A stretch of DNA of 64,000 nucleotides from Niallia endozanthoxylica (GTDB lineage: Bacteria > Bacillota > Bacilli > Bacillales > Cytobacillaceae), in NCBI RefSeq assembly GCF_008710145.1, contig NZ_VYKL01000037.1, positions 62,001-126,000 of the forward strand. Reading direction: 5' to 3'. The translations under genes and the position numbers were made by a program. Under the pieces are notes generated by a model. It did no database searches. It had not been told where the DNA came from and was given only the letters and a program-made list of their open reading frames with translations. Shown piece after piece: positions 35,475 through 43,931 of this stretch (position 1 is the stretch's first letter; each line of letters begins with the position of its first letter).

Positions 35475-35500
35475 GCAAACCTGTGACGGGTTTGCTTTAT
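35475..35500 (+). terminator. Terminator after adenine deaminase gene
   Basis: GCAAACC (35475-35481) pairs with GGTTTGC (35489-35495), followed by TTTAT. Confidence 0.75.
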
Positions 35501-35825
35501 TGTTGGACGGACAGTGACAATACTGAAATAACGGAAAGCATTTGGTTAATGTTACAGAGGGAAAATGTGCTTAGAACAACTAAATAACAAATCAAGTTGC
35601 AAAAAAAAAATAAAAAAATTTAATTATTTTTCACTATTAACGTATTGAAAAGTTAGTAAAATATTATTGTGTTATTTATTTTTAATATTTAAAATATTAA
35701 TAAAACAGTGGTTTTTATGTGAAAATAAATATACTAAAATAGAAGCTTGTAATTGGTTTTAAATTATTAGAAAAATCATAATATATTTACAACTATTTTG
35801 ATGTGTGATACTTTATTAATACGAA

Positions 35826-35866
35826 ATATAACAAGAAAAACTAAAATACATAAATTCTTGTTATAT
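35826..35866. promoter_or_regulatory. paa operator candidate 1, before paaK
   Basis: ATATAACAA (35826-35834) and TTGTTATAT (35858-35866) are inverse copies 23 bp apart; at this copy the arms extend to 13 bp. The same arms with the same 23-bp spacer stand before paaA. They lie 45-85 bp upstream of the paaK start. The rest of 35501-35825 is AT-rich with no clear feature. Confidence 0.7.
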
Positions 35867-35910
35867 TATATTTTAGAAAATTGAAATAATTATGAGAAGG
35901 AGAGAAGAAG

Positions 35911-37236
35911 ATGATTATCCACAGAGAGGAAACTTATTTGCGTAAGGAGATGGAAGCGCTTCAGTTAAAACGCTTAAAAGAAACAGTTGAGAGGGTCTAT
36001 AACAAAGTACCATTTTATCAAGATCAGTTTAAAGAAAGAAATCTATCACCTGAGAGCATCCAATCTATTGAAGATTTAAAGAAACTTCCTTTTACAAAGA
36101 AAAAGGCTCTGCGAGATAACTATCCTTATGGCTTATTTGCTGTTGATATGAAGGATATTGTTCGAATTCACGCTTCATCGGGTACAAGCGGAAAACCAAC
36201 CGTTGTTGCATACACCCAAAATGATATTGAAAACTGGGCAAGTATAGTTGCACGAGCTATTGCCATTGCAGGCGGGGAGCCCGATGGAGTCTTCCAAAAT
36301 GCCTATGGATATGGGTTGTTTACCGGCGGTTTGGGGATTCATTACGGTGCAGAAAAACTTGGAATGGCAACCGTTCCAATATCAGGAGGAAATACAGAGC
36401 GTCAAATAACGGTTATTGAGGATTTTAAACCAACAGTTATTGCTGGAACACCATCTTATATTTTAAAAGTGGCTGAAGAAATGAGTGCTCAAGGTCAAAA
36501 TCCTCGCGAAAGTTCATTAAAGTTCGGTATTTTTGGAGCGGAGCCATGGTCAGAGGAAATGAGAAAATTATTGGAAGAATCACTTAATATAAAAGCATGT
36601 GATATTTATGGTTTAAGTGAAGTCATGGGACCAGGTGTGGCAATGGAATGTCATGAAGCACAAGATGGTCTGCATATTGCAGAAGACCACTTTATCGTAG
36701 AGGTCATAAATCCAGATACTCTTGAACCAGTTCCTGATGGGGAAGAAGGAGAATTAGTTTTCACTAGTTTAACGAAGGAAGCGTTTCCTGTTATACGTTA
36801 TCGTACGGGTGATATTGCATCAATTACTAGAGAAAAGTGTAAATGTGGCAGAACCACTACAAGAATGTCACGTGTAAAAGGTCGTATAGATGACATGTTG
36901 ATTATTCGTGGTGTCAATGTATTCCCGTCGGAAATTGAACATTATTTAATTCAAATGGATGAGATTGCCCCGCATTATCAAGTGCAGCTGAAAAGAAATG
37001 ACAATCTTGATATTGTAGAACTTCATGTAGAAATTACTGAAAGAATCTATGAACAAGTAAATAGAAATATGGATCATGAATCTATTGCATTAATTAAGAA
37101 AGCGGTTCAACATTCAATGAAAAACCATTGTTTAGTAAGTATGAATGTAAAAGTGTTATCTCCAAAAAGCATTCCAAGATCTGATGGGAAAGCTATACGT
37201 GTCATTGACCGGAGAGAAGAAGCATTACTGGTATAG
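35911..37236 (+). CDS. paaK: Phenylacetate-CoA ligase
   Basis: This 441-residue AMP-forming ligase has the PaaK signature HASSGTSGKPTVVAYT near residues 88-103, DIYGLSEVMGPGVAMEC and the late YRTGD and GRIDDMLIIRGVNVFPSEIE motifs. It converts phenylacetate, ATP and CoA to phenylacetyl-CoA, the entry step. It forms its own transcription unit, ended by a terminator at 37343, and carries the operator dyad shared with the paaA operon. GAGAAGGAGAG precedes the ATG. Confidence 0.97.
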   Translation: MIIHREETYLRKEMEALQLKRLKETVERVYNKVPFYQDQFKERNLSPESIQSIEDLKKLPFTKKKALRDNYPYGLFAVDMKDIVRIHASSGTSGKPTVVAYTQNDIENWASIVARAIAIAGGEPDGVFQNAYGYGLFTGGLGIHYGAEKLGMATVPISGGNTERQITVIEDFKPTVIAGTPSYILKVAEEMSAQGQNPRESSLKFGIFGAEPWSEEMRKLLEESLNIKACDIYGLSEVMGPGVAMECHEAQDGLHIAEDHFIVEVINPDTLEPVPDGEEGELVFTSLTKEAFPVIRYRTGDIASITREKCKCGRTTTRMSRVKGRIDDMLIIRGVNVFPSEIEHYLIQMDEIAPHYQVQLKRNDNLDIVELHVEITERIYEQVNRNMDHESIALIKKAVQHSMKNHCLVSMNVKVLSPKSIPRSDGKAIRVIDRREEALLV

Positions 37237-37342
37237 AATAGGACTTTTAAGTGGGAAAATGAGAGTTAAGTAAATAATAGCAATAATAGTATTTCAGTAA
37301 TTTCGAACATTGGTAATAATGTGAAATAAATATACTGCGCTT

Positions 37343-37390
37343 AAACAGGCATAATTCCTACAACAATGGAGTTATGCCTGTTTTCTTTTT
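37343..37390 (+). terminator. Terminator after paaK
   Basis: AAACAGGCATAA (37343-37354) pairs with TTATGCCTGTTT (37372-37383), then TCTTTTT. Confidence 0.88.
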
Positions 37391-37652
37391 GTCTAAGTGA
37401 AATCAGTATAGGCCAGTTATCGAGGAGATAATCCCAAAATAAGAAGTCCAAGAGTTTTCTTTGAAATGAGGACTCTCTTATGTCCTAAAATGTATAACAA
37501 ATAAGTAGAAAATGTGGAATACATAGGTTATGTATTGTTGTTTAGTTTGTATATAAAGACTAAATATAATGGGGTATAAGGGCTGACAAACACTTGATAT
37601 CACTGGATATAACGGCTTCAATTTTTAAATATATAAAATTATCAGAAAATGG

Positions 37653-37702
37653 TTGCATTTAATATAACAATAAATTATAATTACGTTATAAAGTTGTTAT
37701 AT
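37653..37702 (+). promoter_or_regulatory. paaA promoter with operator candidate 2
   Basis: TTGCAT (37653-37658) and a perfect TATAAT (37676-37681) are 17 bp apart. ATATAACAA (37662-37670) lies between them and TTGTTATAT (37694-37702) lies just past the start site, so the dyad brackets the promoter. The pair has the same 23-bp spacer as at paaK, which fits repression by PaaX (47231). Confidence 0.7.
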
Positions 37703-37721
37703 AGATAAGGAGGCAATAAAA

Positions 37722-38678
37722 ATGATAAATATATCTTCGGTTGTTGACGAATCTGAAAAACTAGAACAATTTATGCAGCGAATTGAAAATGGTGAGAAGA
37801 TCGAAGTAGATGACTGGATGCCTGAGGAATATAGAATAGCATTGATTAAATTAATCTCTATGCATGGAATTAGTGAAATTATGGGAGCTCTGCCTGAAAA
37901 AGAGTGGGTTCCAAAAGCTCCTTCCCTACAACGTAAGCTTGGCATTATGGCAAAAGTACAGGATGAGATGGGACATGGACAATTATTATTACGTGTAGCA
38001 GAAGATTTATTAAAACCTTACGGAAAAAACAGAGGAGATTTAATGGATGATTTATTTAAAGGAGATTTAAAATTCCATAATGTCTTCCATATGGCAACAA
38101 AGACTTGGGGTGACGCAGGCTTAATTGGATGGCTTGTGGACGGGGCAGCGATTATTACTCAAACAAATATGTTAAATGCTTCATACGGCCCATACGCCAG
38201 AGCCTTGCATCGTATATGTGCAGAAGAAGTGTTTCATGCTCAACACGGGGAAGCAATCATTATGGCGCTTGCGGAAGGAACAGAGGCACAAAAAGAAATG
38301 ATCCAGGATGCGCTAAACAGATGGTGGCCGGCACTTCTTATGTTCTTCGGTCCAGCAAGCAGTGATACGACAGGGACATCTAAACAGGATGTAACAATTA
38401 GATATAAGATTCGTCCAAAATCAAATGAAGAACTTCGTCAAGACTTCTTCACGAAATATATACCAAGAATTTTATCGCTAGGGCTTACCATTCCTGATCC
38501 GACTATTCATTTTGATGAGGAAAAACAAACATGGATTTATCAGCAGCCTGATTGGAACGAATTTAAGCAAATCATTAAAAATAAAGGGCCGCGTTCTCAG
38601 GAAAGATTAAATCTGCGTCGTACATCCTATGAAAACAATGCTTGGGTTCGAGATGCATTAGCGGCAGTGATTAACTGA
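37722..38678 (+). CDS. paaA: Phenylacetyl-CoA 1,2-epoxidase subunit A
   Basis: This 318-residue catalytic subunit of the diiron monooxygenase shows iron-binding ExxH patterns in QDEMGHGQLL and AEEVFHAQHGE. It forms the epoxidase with PaaB and PaaC and oxidises the ring of phenylacetyl-CoA to the 1,2-epoxide. AAGGAGG precedes the ATG. It is the first gene of the long paaABCD-ethD-paaFG-aldH operon that follows its own promoter and operator. Confidence 0.97.
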   Translation: MINISSVVDESEKLEQFMQRIENGEKIEVDDWMPEEYRIALIKLISMHGISEIMGALPEKEWVPKAPSLQRKLGIMAKVQDEMGHGQLLLRVAEDLLKPYGKNRGDLMDDLFKGDLKFHNVFHMATKTWGDAGLIGWLVDGAAIITQTNMLNASYGPYARALHRICAEEVFHAQHGEAIIMALAEGTEAQKEMIQDALNRWWPALLMFFGPASSDTTGTSKQDVTIRYKIRPKSNEELRQDFFTKYIPRILSLGLTIPDPTIHFDEEKQTWIYQQPDWNEFKQIIKNKGPRSQERLNLRRTSYENNAWVRDALAAVIN

Positions 38679-38701
38679 TAAAACGGGAGGGGGACCAAGA
38701 A

Positions 38702-39055
38702 ATGGCAAACGAAACGAAAACATTTTACCAAGAATATGAAGTATTCAGCAAAAGAACGCCTACCGCTTCATTTCAACACCAATTCAGTCTTCTTGCACCA
38801 AATGAAGAAATGGCACTAGTGATGGCACAAGAAAACTTTATGAGAAGAGAACCGGTTTATGATATTTGGGTTGTGAATCGTACAAATATCCGCGGGTTAG
38901 ATCAAGAGGAAAAGCAAATCTTAAACCGACTGGATAACAAAGAGTATCGTAATACAAAAGGGTATGGTTATTTAAAGAAAAAATGGCGTCATTATGAGCA
39001 AAAAATGTTTGATGAAAAAGAAATTCTGTCCTGGGGAAAGGAGCAAAGTAAATGA
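38702..39055 (+). CDS. paaB: Phenylacetyl-CoA 1,2-epoxidase subunit B
   Basis: This 117-residue PaaB homologue has the conserved YEVFSKRTPTASFQHQFSLLAPNEEMAL-AQENFMRREP stretch seen across the family, with a longer charged C-terminal tail. PaaB is a structural subunit that bridges PaaAC heterodimers and has no active site. It overlaps the paaC start by four bases (ATGA), so translation is coupled. Confidence 0.93.
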   Translation: MANETKTFYQEYEVFSKRTPTASFQHQFSLLAPNEEMALVMAQENFMRREPVYDIWVVNRTNIRGLDQEEKQILNRLDNKEYRNTKGYGYLKKKWRHYEQKMFDEKEILSWGKEQSK

Positions 39056-39858
39056 GTGTAACTACATTAAATCCAGAAAATAAAAAAGCAATTATTAAGC
39101 TTCTATACCAATTAGCAGACGACGATTTTCTTTATGCCTATCGTGGATCTGAATGGTTAGGGCTGGCACCTCATATTGAAGAAGATGTGGCATCATCCTC
39201 CATTGCCCAGGACAGCATGGGGCACGCAGCGATGTTTTATCGTTTGCTTGAAGAGTTAGGGGAAGGAAATGCTGATGATCTTGCCCATGCTCGTCAATCT
39301 CATGAAAGAAAGAATTGTATTTTAGTAGAAAGAGTAAACGGGCCGGGACATTATATGGAAAATGCACAATATGATTGGGCATATGCGGTTGTTCGGAATT
39401 ATCTTTATACAACGGCTAAAAAAGTAAAAATACAATCATTAAAACAAAGCTCATATCAGCCTTTAGCTGACGTAGCTGTAAAGGTTGATATGGAATTACA
39501 TTATCATTTACTGCACTGGAAGACTTGGTTTATTCAATTACTTAGTTCAACGGATGAAGCGAAAGCGCGTATGAAAGATGCATATGTGCAAGTGATGAAT
39601 GATTTCACTGATGTCTTTTCCTTTGGGAAAGATGCGGAATTAATAAAAATTTATAACTTAATTGATACAGAAAGTGTATTAAAACAAAAATGGATTGATA
39701 CGATTACTCCTGTATTGGAATCCGTTCAATTAGAAATACCTGAGACCTTTGATACCGGCAAATTAAATGGTAGAAACGGGGACCACACCAAAGATCTACA
39801 GGGAGCACTTTCTATCCTAAGTGAAGTGTACGATATAAATCCTGCGGTTGCTTGGTAA
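39052..39858 (+). CDS. paaC: Phenylacetyl-CoA 1,2-epoxidase subunit C
   Basis: This 268-residue PaaC homologue, a structural ferritin-like partner of PaaA, has HIEEDVASSSIAQDSMGHAAMFYRLLEELG and MELHYHLLHWKTW segments. It shares the four-helix fold but is not the catalytic diiron subunit in characterised systems. It overlaps paaB and is followed 26 bp later by paaD. Confidence 0.95.
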   Translation: MSVTTLNPENKKAIIKLLYQLADDDFLYAYRGSEWLGLAPHIEEDVASSSIAQDSMGHAAMFYRLLEELGEGNADDLAHARQSHERKNCILVERVNGPGHYMENAQYDWAYAVVRNYLYTTAKKVKIQSLKQSSYQPLADVAVKVDMELHYHLLHWKTWFIQLLSSTDEAKARMKDAYVQVMNDFTDVFSFGKDAELIKIYNLIDTESVLKQKWIDTITPVLESVQLEIPETFDTGKLNGRNGDHTKDLQGALSILSEVYDINPAVAW

Positions 39859-39884
39859 GGGATAAAGAAAAGAGGGGTCACACC

Positions 39885-40385
39885 ATGTACGCAACTATTC
39901 AATGTTCAAAAGAAGATGTGTTACAAGTATTAGCCTATGTCAAAGATCCTGAAATTGATACAGTGAGCATTATCGATTTAGGAATGGTAGAAGATATCAC
40001 AATCGAAAATCATACGGTGAAGATTGAGATTCTGCCAACATTTGTTGGGTGCCCTGCTCTGGAAATCATTCGAGGAAATATTGTAAAGGCTGTCAATGAA
40101 TTAGAGGGTGTGGAGGAGACAACGGTGACGTTCATTAACTCTCCTCCATGGACTTCCGAGCGAATCACGGAAAAAGGGGTACAAGGTCTAAAAGAGTTTG
40201 GTATCGCCGCTCCGCCTAAACATATGAAGGAAGACGGGTCATGGCATGTGGATTGTCCATATTGCGGCTCAACGTATGTAACATTAGAAAATATATTCGG
40301 ACCGACAGCATGTCGCAGCATCCTTTATTGTAAAAGCTGTAAAAATCCATTTGAAGCAATGAAGCTGATCTCAACTACGATGTGA
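39885..40385 (+). CDS. paaD: PaaD, Fe-S assembly/MIP18-type protein
   Basis: This protein of about 166 residues has an N-terminal MIP18 (DUF59) domain with VKDPEIDTVSIIDLGMVEDI and VGCPALEII. A C-terminal pair of zinc- or cluster-type Cx2C motifs (CPYCGS and CKSCKNPFEA) follows. PaaD is needed for epoxidase activity, probably by helping mature the reductase cluster. That is notable because no reductase PaaE follows. The ATG at 39885 follows AGAGGGG; the earlier in-frame ATG at 39852 overlaps paaC and has no site. Confidence 0.93.
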   Translation: MYATIQCSKEDVLQVLAYVKDPEIDTVSIIDLGMVEDITIENHTVKIEILPTFVGCPALEIIRGNIVKAVNELEGVEETTVTFINSPPWTSERITEKGVQGLKEFGIAAPPKHMKEDGSWHVDCPYCGSTYVTLENIFGPTACRSILYCKSCKNPFEAMKLISTTM

Positions 40386-40400
40386 AAAGAGGGAACTACA

Positions 40401-40706
40401 ATGATAAAACTAATTGCATTTTATAAACAACCGGAAAACAAAGCAGCATTTGATGAGCACTATTTCAATGTCCATGTGCCAATCACAGAAAAAATTCCTG
40501 GTCTTCGCAAAATGAAAGTGACAAAAGGAACTGGTTCTCCAATGGGAGGAGAGGCGAAATATTATTTAATTTGTGAAATGTATTATGACAGTCTGGAGGA
40601 TTTAAAGGCTGGAATGAAATCTCCTGAAGGTAAGGCATCAGGAAAAGATGTGATGAGTTTTGCAGGTGATCTTGTCTCCTTTATGATCGGTGAGGATTTA
40701 GAATGA
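40401..40706 (+). CDS. EthD-family protein
   Basis: This 101-residue ferredoxin-like alpha+beta-barrel protein has the EthD pattern: MIKLIAFYKQPENKAAFDEHYFNVHVPI, a MKVTKGTGSP strand and a YYDSLEDLKAGMKSPEGKA helix. EthD proteins stand beside oxygenase genes in several degradation pathways and may bind intermediates or act as isomerases. Between paaD and the hydratase gene it occupies the place where paaE usually stands, but it is unrelated to PaaE. Its stop overlaps the next start. Confidence 0.85.
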   Translation: MIKLIAFYKQPENKAAFDEHYFNVHVPITEKIPGLRKMKVTKGTGSPMGGEAKYYLICEMYYDSLEDLKAGMKSPEGKASGKDVMSFAGDLVSFMIGEDLE

Positions 40707-41479
40707 ACACGTTTGAATATATTGAAAGATTTATAGAGGATGGTGTAGGTGTCATTCAACTAAATCGTCCTAGGCAGTTAAATGCTTTAAATCGAAAAAT
40801 GATTCGGGAAATTGTGACCGCCCTTGAACAATTTGATCAAAATGATGAAGTGGTTTCCATTTTAGTGACTGGAAAGGGCCGAGCTTTTTCCGCAGGGGCA
40901 GATATTGACGAAATGGCTGGGAATGATTCCGTTCAAATGGAATTATTAAACCAATTTGCCGATTGGGACCGAATCTCTCTTATCAAAAAACCAATTATTG
41001 GAGCTGTTAAGGGATTTGTATTTGGCGGGGGATTTGAGTTGGCCTTAAGTTTAGATATTCTCATCGCTGCAAACGGAACACAATTTTCTTTCCCAGAGGT
41101 TCAGCTTGGTGTGATGCCAGGAGCAGGCGGTACACAGCGGTTAACTAAAATAGTTGGCCGGGCAAAAGCGTTAGAGTGGGTATGGACAGGTGATCGCATT
41201 CCAGCCGAAATGGCTTTGCGATATGGGATTATTAACCAAATTGTGTCAGAAGAATTATTAATGGAAGAAAGTATGAAATTCGCAAAACGATTAGCAAAGC
41301 AGCCTCCTTTATCTTTAAGACTAATTAAAGACTCGATCAATAAAGCTGTTGACTATTCCTTATACGAAGGAATGCAGTATGAAAGGAAAAACTTCTATCT
41401 ATTGTTTTCATCTCAAGATCAAAAGGAAGGAATGCAGGCTTTTATCGAAAAGAGAAAAGCAGAATTTAGAGGAAGATAG
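40703..41479 (+). CDS. paaF: Enoyl-CoA hydratase, PaaF type
   Basis: This 258-residue crotonase shows the oxyanion loop FSAGADIDEMA and both catalytic glutamates in GGGFELALS and FPEVQLG, followed by PGAGGTQRL. It is likely the 2,3-dehydroadipyl-CoA hydratase of the pathway. It overlaps the EthD gene by four bases. Two other crotonases in the cluster (41494 and 46314) complicate assignment; this one is called PaaF by position and by its two glutamates. Confidence 0.85.
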   Translation: MNTFEYIERFIEDGVGVIQLNRPRQLNALNRKMIREIVTALEQFDQNDEVVSILVTGKGRAFSAGADIDEMAGNDSVQMELLNQFADWDRISLIKKPIIGAVKGFVFGGGFELALSLDILIAANGTQFSFPEVQLGVMPGAGGTQRLTKIVGRAKALEWVWTGDRIPAEMALRYGIINQIVSEELLMEESMKFAKRLAKQPPLSLRLIKDSINKAVDYSLYEGMQYERKNFYLLFSSQDQKEGMQAFIEKRKAEFRGR

Positions 41480-41493
41480 GGAGGCAGCGAGAA

Positions 41494-42267
41494 ATGTACG
41501 AAACGATTCAATACTTGGTTGTAGATGGAGTAGCAACGATTGAGTTATCAAGACCAGATAAATTAAATGCCTTTAATCGAACGATGATCGCCGAAATTAC
41601 AGCGGCAGTGAAAGAAGCAGGAAAAGACAATAATGTAAGATGCCTTATGTTTACAGGGGCAGGACGCGGCTTTAGTTCAGGCCAGGACTTAGCTGATGTC
41701 GATGAAAATATGGACCATGGCCAAGTATTACGAGAACAATATGGTCCAATGATGAAAAGTATTATGAGCCTGGAAAAACCAGTTGTAGCAGCAGTAAACG
41801 GGGTAGCAGCAGGAGCTGGATTCAGTTTAGCCCTAGCATGCGATTTCAGGCTTGCTTCCGAAAAATCAAGCTATATAAATGCTTTTATAAATATAGGTTT
41901 AATTCCTGACTCTGGGAATCTTTATTTCTTGCAAAACCTTGTTGGCTATGCGAAAGCTGTGGAAATTTCCGTCTTAGGAGAGAAAATCTCAGCTGAAAAG
42001 GCGAAAGAGTTAGGGCTAGTCACAAAGGTTATTCAAACAGAAAACTGGGAGGAAGAGGTTTCTCAGTTTACTGGGTATTTAGCGAAGTTACCGACGAAAG
42101 CAATTGGTTTAATCAAGCGAAATTTAAAACACGCCGATACCCTTTCGTTTGAAGAGTTTTTAGAAGTAGAAGCACAAGGGCAAAGAATTGCCGGTTTGAC
42201 AAAGGACCACCAGGAAGGCGTTCAGGCCTTTATTGAAAAAAGAAAACCCGTTTTTACGGGCAATTAA
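41494..42267 (+). CDS. paaG: Ring-1,2-epoxyphenylacetyl-CoA isomerase, PaaG type
   Basis: This 257-residue crotonase has FSSGQDLADVDENMDHGQVLREQY and the PaaG-like IGLIPDSGNLYFL, where the Asp of PDSG replaces the second Glu of hydratases. PaaG turns the ring epoxide into oxepin-CoA and also shifts double bonds later. The sequence NLYFL in place of the common GGTWFL is slightly unusual. GGGAGG precedes the ATG, 14 bp after paaF. Confidence 0.88.
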   Translation: MYETIQYLVVDGVATIELSRPDKLNAFNRTMIAEITAAVKEAGKDNNVRCLMFTGAGRGFSSGQDLADVDENMDHGQVLREQYGPMMKSIMSLEKPVVAAVNGVAAGAGFSLALACDFRLASEKSSYINAFINIGLIPDSGNLYFLQNLVGYAKAVEISVLGEKISAEKAKELGLVTKVIQTENWEEEVSQFTGYLAKLPTKAIGLIKRNLKHADTLSFEEFLEVEAQGQRIAGLTKDHQEGVQAFIEKRKPVFTGN

Positions 42268-42295
42268 TTCAGGATACGAAAAGGAGCGGAAAAAT

Positions 42296-43810
42296 ATGTC
42301 AACTCAACAAACTATTACAGAAAAGAATACATTGAAAAGAGATTTCTATCACTTAATTATAAATGGAGAAAAAGTAGAAAGCAGCAACGGAGCGACAATT
42401 AAAACGTATAATCCAGCTACAGGCGAGTTAATTGCAGAGGTTGCTAAAGCTACACAAGAAGATGCCGAAAAAGCAGTTCAAGCCGCACGTCATGCATTTG
42501 ATTACGGTAAATGGAGAAAGTTCCCTGTTAATAAGCGTTCACGCGTTTTAAACAAGATTGCGGCAATTATGCGTTCAAGATTCAATGAATTAGTAGAGTT
42601 AGAAATACTGGATACAGGTAAATCTTTAGAAACAGCTCAAGGTCAAGTAAACCAAGCGATTGAAGACTTTGAATTCTACGCTGGTGCGATTGTTTCGCAC
42701 GGCGGTCGAGTGAATCCAATGCCGGGGCAATTCCATAACTACACAGAAAAAGAGCCAGTTGGGGTTTGTGCGCAAATTATACCTTGGAACTATCCATTAA
42801 TGATGGCAGCATGGAAAGTTGCTCCTGCCATTGCAGTAGGATGTTCAATCGTTGTAAAACCTGCTTCATTAACTCCGCTAACTGCTATTATTCTAGGTGA
42901 AATTTGTCTTGAAGCTGGCGTACCTGAAGGTGTTGTCAATATCGTTCCTGGCTCAGGCTCAGAAGTAGGGAATTATTTAGTAGAACATAAGCAAGTAGAT
43001 AAGGTAGCGTTTACTGGCTCTACGCCAATTGGGAAGAACATTATGGCAAGAGCGTCAGAAACGTTGAAGCGTGTAACATTAGAGCTTGGAGGTAAATCTC
43101 CTAATCTAGTATTTGAAGATGCTGATATTGATGCTGCAGTAGATGGCTCATTATATGGAATTTTCTATAATACAGGTCAATCTTGTGAAGCGCGTTCTCG
43201 TCTATATGTTCATGAAGATATTTACGATGAATTTGTCAGCAAATTCGTTGAGAAAACAAAGAAAATAAAGCTGGGCGATCCATTTGATAAAGCAACACAT
43301 GTAGGTGCGATTATTGATCAGAACCAAGTAGAGGTTATCGATGGTTATGTAAAATCTGCGATTGAAGATGGAGCGGAAATTCTAGCAGGGGGCAAGAAGG
43401 CGGTAGTCGAGGGATTTGAAAACGGCTTCTGGTATGAGCCTACTGTCATTGCAAATGTAAATCATGATATGAAAGTGGTAAAAGAGGAGATCTTTGGACC
43501 TGTAGTCGTGATTATGAAGTTTAAAGATGAAAAAGAAGCAATTAAATTAGCAAATGATACAGAATTTGGTTTAGGCTCTGCTGTTTGGACGAAAGATGGA
43601 GCACGTGCGCAACGTGTAGCGGGTCAAATTCAAGCGGGTATTGTCATGGTGAACTGCCCATTTTCAGCTATGCCGGGAACTCCTTTTGGAGGTTATAAGC
43701 AATCCGGCTTTGGAAGAGAGCTTTGTATTGAAACATTAGACTTATATACAGAGACGAAGAGTATTGTGTCTTACTACGGTAGTCGTCCATTAAATCCACT
43801 AGGTCTGTAA
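42296..43810 (+). CDS. Aldehyde dehydrogenase (PaaZ dehydrogenase-domain equivalent)
   Basis: This protein of about 504 residues is a single-domain NAD(P)+ aldehyde dehydrogenase with PWNYPL, LELGGKSPNLVFED and catalytic Cys in GQSCEARSR. Its place in the operon suggests it oxidises 3-oxo-5,6-dehydrosuberyl-CoA semialdehyde. Unlike PaaZ of E. coli it has no MaoC-type hydratase domain, so another protein must open the oxepin ring. The ATG at 42296 follows AAAGGAGCGG; the frame extends back into paaG but without a start site. A structured RNA element follows its stop. Confidence 0.88.
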   Translation: MSTQQTITEKNTLKRDFYHLIINGEKVESSNGATIKTYNPATGELIAEVAKATQEDAEKAVQAARHAFDYGKWRKFPVNKRSRVLNKIAAIMRSRFNELVELEILDTGKSLETAQGQVNQAIEDFEFYAGAIVSHGGRVNPMPGQFHNYTEKEPVGVCAQIIPWNYPLMMAAWKVAPAIAVGCSIVVKPASLTPLTAIILGEICLEAGVPEGVVNIVPGSGSEVGNYLVEHKQVDKVAFTGSTPIGKNIMARASETLKRVTLELGGKSPNLVFEDADIDAAVDGSLYGIFYNTGQSCEARSRLYVHEDIYDEFVSKFVEKTKKIKLGDPFDKATHVGAIIDQNQVEVIDGYVKSAIEDGAEILAGGKKAVVEGFENGFWYEPTVIANVNHDMKVVKEEIFGPVVVIMKFKDEKEAIKLANDTEFGLGSAVWTKDGARAQRVAGQIQAGIVMVNCPFSAMPGTPFGGYKQSGFGRELCIETLDLYTETKSIVSYYGSRPLNPLGL

Positions 43811-43824
43811 GATCATAACGTCCA

Positions 43825-43899
43825 GAGAGTCTGTTACTAATGAAAAAGTCGGGTGCTGCTGCGATGGCAGTAACCGACGACATTGGGGAACAGTCTCTC
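43825..43899 (+). other. Nested two-stem RNA element
   Basis: GAGAGTCTGTT (43825-43835) pairs with AACAGTCTCTC (43889-43899), one mismatch. Inside, GTCGG (43848-43852) pairs with CCGAC (43874-43878) and CTGC with GCAG. It is followed by CTTTAC rather than a T-run. It lies between the aldehyde dehydrogenase and paaH. Confidence 0.5.
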
Positions 43900-43931
43900 C
43901 TTTACATAATTGGAAGAGGAGCGGAAGACTG

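Noticed and set aside
37436-37485. Weak inverted repeat AAGTCC...GGACT between paaK and paaA
   Set aside because: The arms are short and unequal, and the clear terminator at 37343 and promoter at 37653 explain the gap.
42233-42295. Longer N-terminus for the aldehyde dehydrogenase
   Set aside because: The extension overlaps paaG and has no ribosome site, while AAAGGAGCGG stands just before the ATG at 42296.
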